Positions 61,908 to 64,000 of a stretch of DNA of 64,000 nt are shown here, piece by piece. Each line of letters opens with the position of its first letter. The first letter of the stretch is position 1. Source of the DNA: Bacilli bacterium (GTDB taxonomy: Bacteria > Bacillota_I > Bacilli_A > RF39 > UBA660); the NCBI GenBank assembly GCA_022009835.1, contig CP091726.1:930001-994000 (forward strand), read 5' to 3'. The notes under the pieces are model-generated. The model did no database searches. It was not told where the DNA came from and saw only the letters and a program-made list of their open reading frames with translations. Position numbers and translations under genes: made by a program.

Positions 61908-63339
61908 ATGCTACAAGTATTAGTCGTTCAACAAGAATCGGCAAGTTGGTTAATGGACGCTGTCCGTTCTATCTTCTGGTTTCTTGCTAAAGGTGTATTA
62001 CTTCTACTAGACGGAATGTTTTTAATAATTGATGATATATGGAAGTTTAAATTTTTTGATAATCCTTATGTAAATAAAATCTATTCATCTGCTATTATTG
62101 TTGCTTGTACTTGGTTAATATTAAAAGTTATATTAGAACTGATTATGAGATACTTTGTAAATCAAGATGATAATAGCTCACCTACTAGGGTGTTTAAAGG
62201 TATTGTTTTCTGTGTCGTTATGATGTTTTTAATTCCACCTATATTTAATTGGGGTTATGATTTATCTTCAAAAATGACACAGTATGTTGTTTCTGTATCA
62301 TCAAATAATACTGCTAGTGCTACTTCTTTTGAATCTAGTATGTCATCAATGATACTTAATGCTTTTGCTGATGATGACAAGATGAAAGAAGAACATAAAA
62401 AATATTTTATAGAAAACTGGTTTACCGCTGATTATAACGAAGTTGAAGATGACGGTTTATTTGATAGTGGTGTTTATAAGTATAGCTTTAGTACTTTTCC
62501 AATATTTCTGGTAGGTTTAGTAGTTGTAGTACTTCTTTTCTTTATAGGAATACAAGTTGCTAAAAGGATTATAGAGTTAGCTCTCTATAAGGCCATAGCA
62601 CCTTTTGTATGTACTTCTTTAGTGTCGAACAAATCACACGCTTTTGAAGTTTGGTGCAAGGGTGTTATGGGTACTTTTTTAGTCACGACAGTTCAATACT
62701 TATGTATAGGTATCTTATTTAATGTTTTCGGTCAAGTATCATCTGGAACAAATTATGTAATGTCGGTCATTTTAATTGTCATAGGTGCTTTATTATTTAT
62801 AATAGCTTCTCCTCAATTAGTTTCTGCATTACTTAATGCAAATACTGGTGCTGGTGCAAATATGAGTGAATTACATACACTAGCTGCTTTAGGTACAAGT
62901 ATGGTCGCTATGTCTAAATATGGTAAAACAGTAGATAATTCTACAAGTTCAAACTCTAATACTGATAATTCAAATAGTGATAGTTCTGGAGCTGGTGCTG
63001 ATACTAATATGGATAATTCATCTTCAAATTTAGAAAGTGCTTCAAATAGTTCTTCTAGTAATGAAGATAATAATTCTAATAGTAATCTTAATAATGAAAG
63101 TCCTGATAATAGTTCTAGTGATATATCTTCTTCTGATCCTGAAGTAAGTGATTTATCTAGTAATATAAGTGATAATATCAATATGGATACTACTACATCT
63201 TTTATCAGAAAGAATTGATACATATAAAGACTTTATGGATAATCGTTATTCATCATTAAATGATGATACACCTACATATAAAACTAATGTTGATTGGGGG
63301 AATATAAATGTATCTAATACCAAAGAACATAAGAGTTAA
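61908..63339 (+). CDS. VirB6-like conjugation channel protein with Ser/Asn-rich tail
   Basis: About 475 residues. Six or seven membrane helices in the first 310 residues (FWFLAKGVLLLLDGMFLIID, AIIVACTWLILKVILELIM, FPIFLVGLVVVVLLFFIGI, VMSVILIVIGALLFIIASP), with IELALYKAIAPFVCTSLV typical of VirB6/TrbL proteins of Gram-positive elements. From residue 345 the chain is Ser, Asn and Asp only for over 80 residues, then NTKEHKS after a run error near 63205. Sits in the mating channel complex. Confidence 0.78.
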
Positions 63340-63598
63340 AAAGAGAGATTTTTTAAAGGTTATGGTGTTAAAGAAATTATCTTTTTTAGGAATATCAATC
63401 TTTGTTGGTTATTTATTAGCTAGATTATTTGGTAAAAGGTTTATTAAAAGTGTTTTTATTCTCATTTTTTCCTATACTTACATTTTTAATAACTCTACCT
63501 ATGCCTAATGGTAATGGTAATATTTTTAAGTATTCTAATTAAAAATGTTAAAATTTAGAACAAGTCAAAAAAATATAAGAAATATAATTCTTAAATAA
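63308..63598 (+). CDS. PrgI-family (VirB3-like) protein (frameshifted)
   Basis: About 95 residues: MYLIPKNIRVKREIFKGYG, hydrophobic IIFLGISIFVGYLLARLF and FILIFPILTFLITLPMPNG, then NVKNLEQVKKNIRNIILK. The proline-rich start and two helices fit PrgI, which partners the conjugation ATPase expected to follow beyond the window. Starts inside the end of the VirB6-like gene. Confidence 0.65.
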
Positions 63599-63610
63599 GG
63601 GGGTATGTAA

Positions 63611-64000
63611 TTGAATAATAAAGTTGATGATGTACTTTATAAACTTGTAGAAACAAAAATTCATAGCAAAAGTAGCTTTTAAATGATAATAGTAATACTT
63701 CTTATGAAAAACACTATTAAAGGATTGCATAACATTATTGTTGATTATACTATGAATAATAAAATGTCTCGTAAAGAAATTTTTAGATATTACTTTTTCT
63801 TTGTATGATATTGAAGTTGAGAAAAACATTTTTTTAGATAAGGTTAAAGATTTCTTAAATATACCTAAACATATCAAAAATACCAAAGAAAAAAATGATT
63901 GAAAATCATAGAAACTAAAAAAACAATATGAAAAAAAGAAATAGAAAATTTAGTTAAGGATAAACTAAAAAGAAATGATTAAACAAGATAAATTAGATAG
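63611..64000 (+). CDS. Partial unknown conjugative-element protein
   Basis: TTG start at 63611 behind AGGGGG (in GGGGGTATG). Reads NNKVDDVLYKLVETKIHSKS, then KHYIKGLHNIIVDYTMNN, KMSRKEI, SLYDIEVEKNIFLDKVKDFL; errors near 63678, 63778 and 63890. Cut by the window end. No family recognised. Confidence 0.4.

Noticed and set aside
1..64000. Genetic code 4 (TGA as Trp), as in Mollicutes
   Set aside because: Trp is encoded by TGG at conserved positions and TGA serves as a stop at 108, 47719, 56321 and elsewhere.
1..64000. CRISPR arrays, rRNA genes or insertion sequences
   Set aside because: No regularly spaced direct repeats, no rRNA-like conserved stretches and no transposase motifs were seen on either strand.

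Overview
The window is very AT-rich DNA from a low-GC Gram-positive bacterium. Shine-Dalgarno sites are strong (AGGAGG, GAGGTG), TGA is used as a stop (positions 108, 47719, 56321) and TGG encodes Trp, so genetic code 11 applies rather than the Mycoplasma code. The eukaryote/archaeal-type ProRS, RNase R next to SecG, HelD, ylbD/ylbE, phosphoketolase and SipW-type secreted proteins suggest an uncultured gut Bacilli/RF39-like lineage; that placement is inference. Nearly every long gene is broken at A or T runs of four or more bases, and one-base corrections restore family-like proteins, including essential ones (rnr, gltX, rodA). I read this as long-read homopolymer error and give whole-gene coordinates across the breaks.

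Chromosomal part, 1 to about 34.8 kb, mostly on the minus strand: an HExxH protein, CapA, two tandem RNase R paralogs, SecG, ProRS, a tandem pair of unknown Cys-rich proteins, a glucosaminidase, an NlpC/P60 hydrolase, HelD, SPFH/NfeD proteins, phosphoketolase, FemAB, a DUF362 protein, GluRS, tRNA-Gln, RodA, YlbD/YlbE, a transglutaminase-like protein and RluB. Three paralogous secreted proteins with SipW-type N-termini (10456, 15718, 28547) all end in the same GAGA-loop hairpin. Two of them carry matching 5' regions (short leader ORF with a G tract, attenuator-like hairpin, divergent small RNA) and matching 3' hairpin trains. Beside the first lies a convergent small-RNA/hydrophobic-peptide pair that looks like a type I toxin-antitoxin locus.

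Accessory part, 34.8 kb to the end: tRNA-Cys is followed by a large serine recombinase and a MobV relaxase (probable mobilizable element). Next come a membrane protein, a C39-like peptidase, a TPR glycosyltransferase and a collagen-like protein. Then comes the most unusual region, 44.8 to 53.4 kb. One operon encodes a queuosine-precursor-type transporter, a purine-type phosphoribosyltransferase, a guanylate-kinase-like protein, a FemAB aminoacyl transferase, a thymidylate-kinase-like protein, a methyltransferase, an ITPase and a DegT-like PLP enzyme. It lies behind a palindromic operator. The adjacent operon encodes three small membrane proteins, two GreA/GreB-like factors and a WYL regulator. 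I propose, as inference, that it makes or salvages a modified nucleotide and protects RNA polymerase from it.

From 53.5 kb to the end lies a conjugative-element module: XRE regulators, a structured leader RNA with attenuators, a pilin-like protein, SSB, a thioester/Cna-B adhesin with a sortase, a ribbon-helix-helix protein, a VirB6-like channel protein and PrgI.
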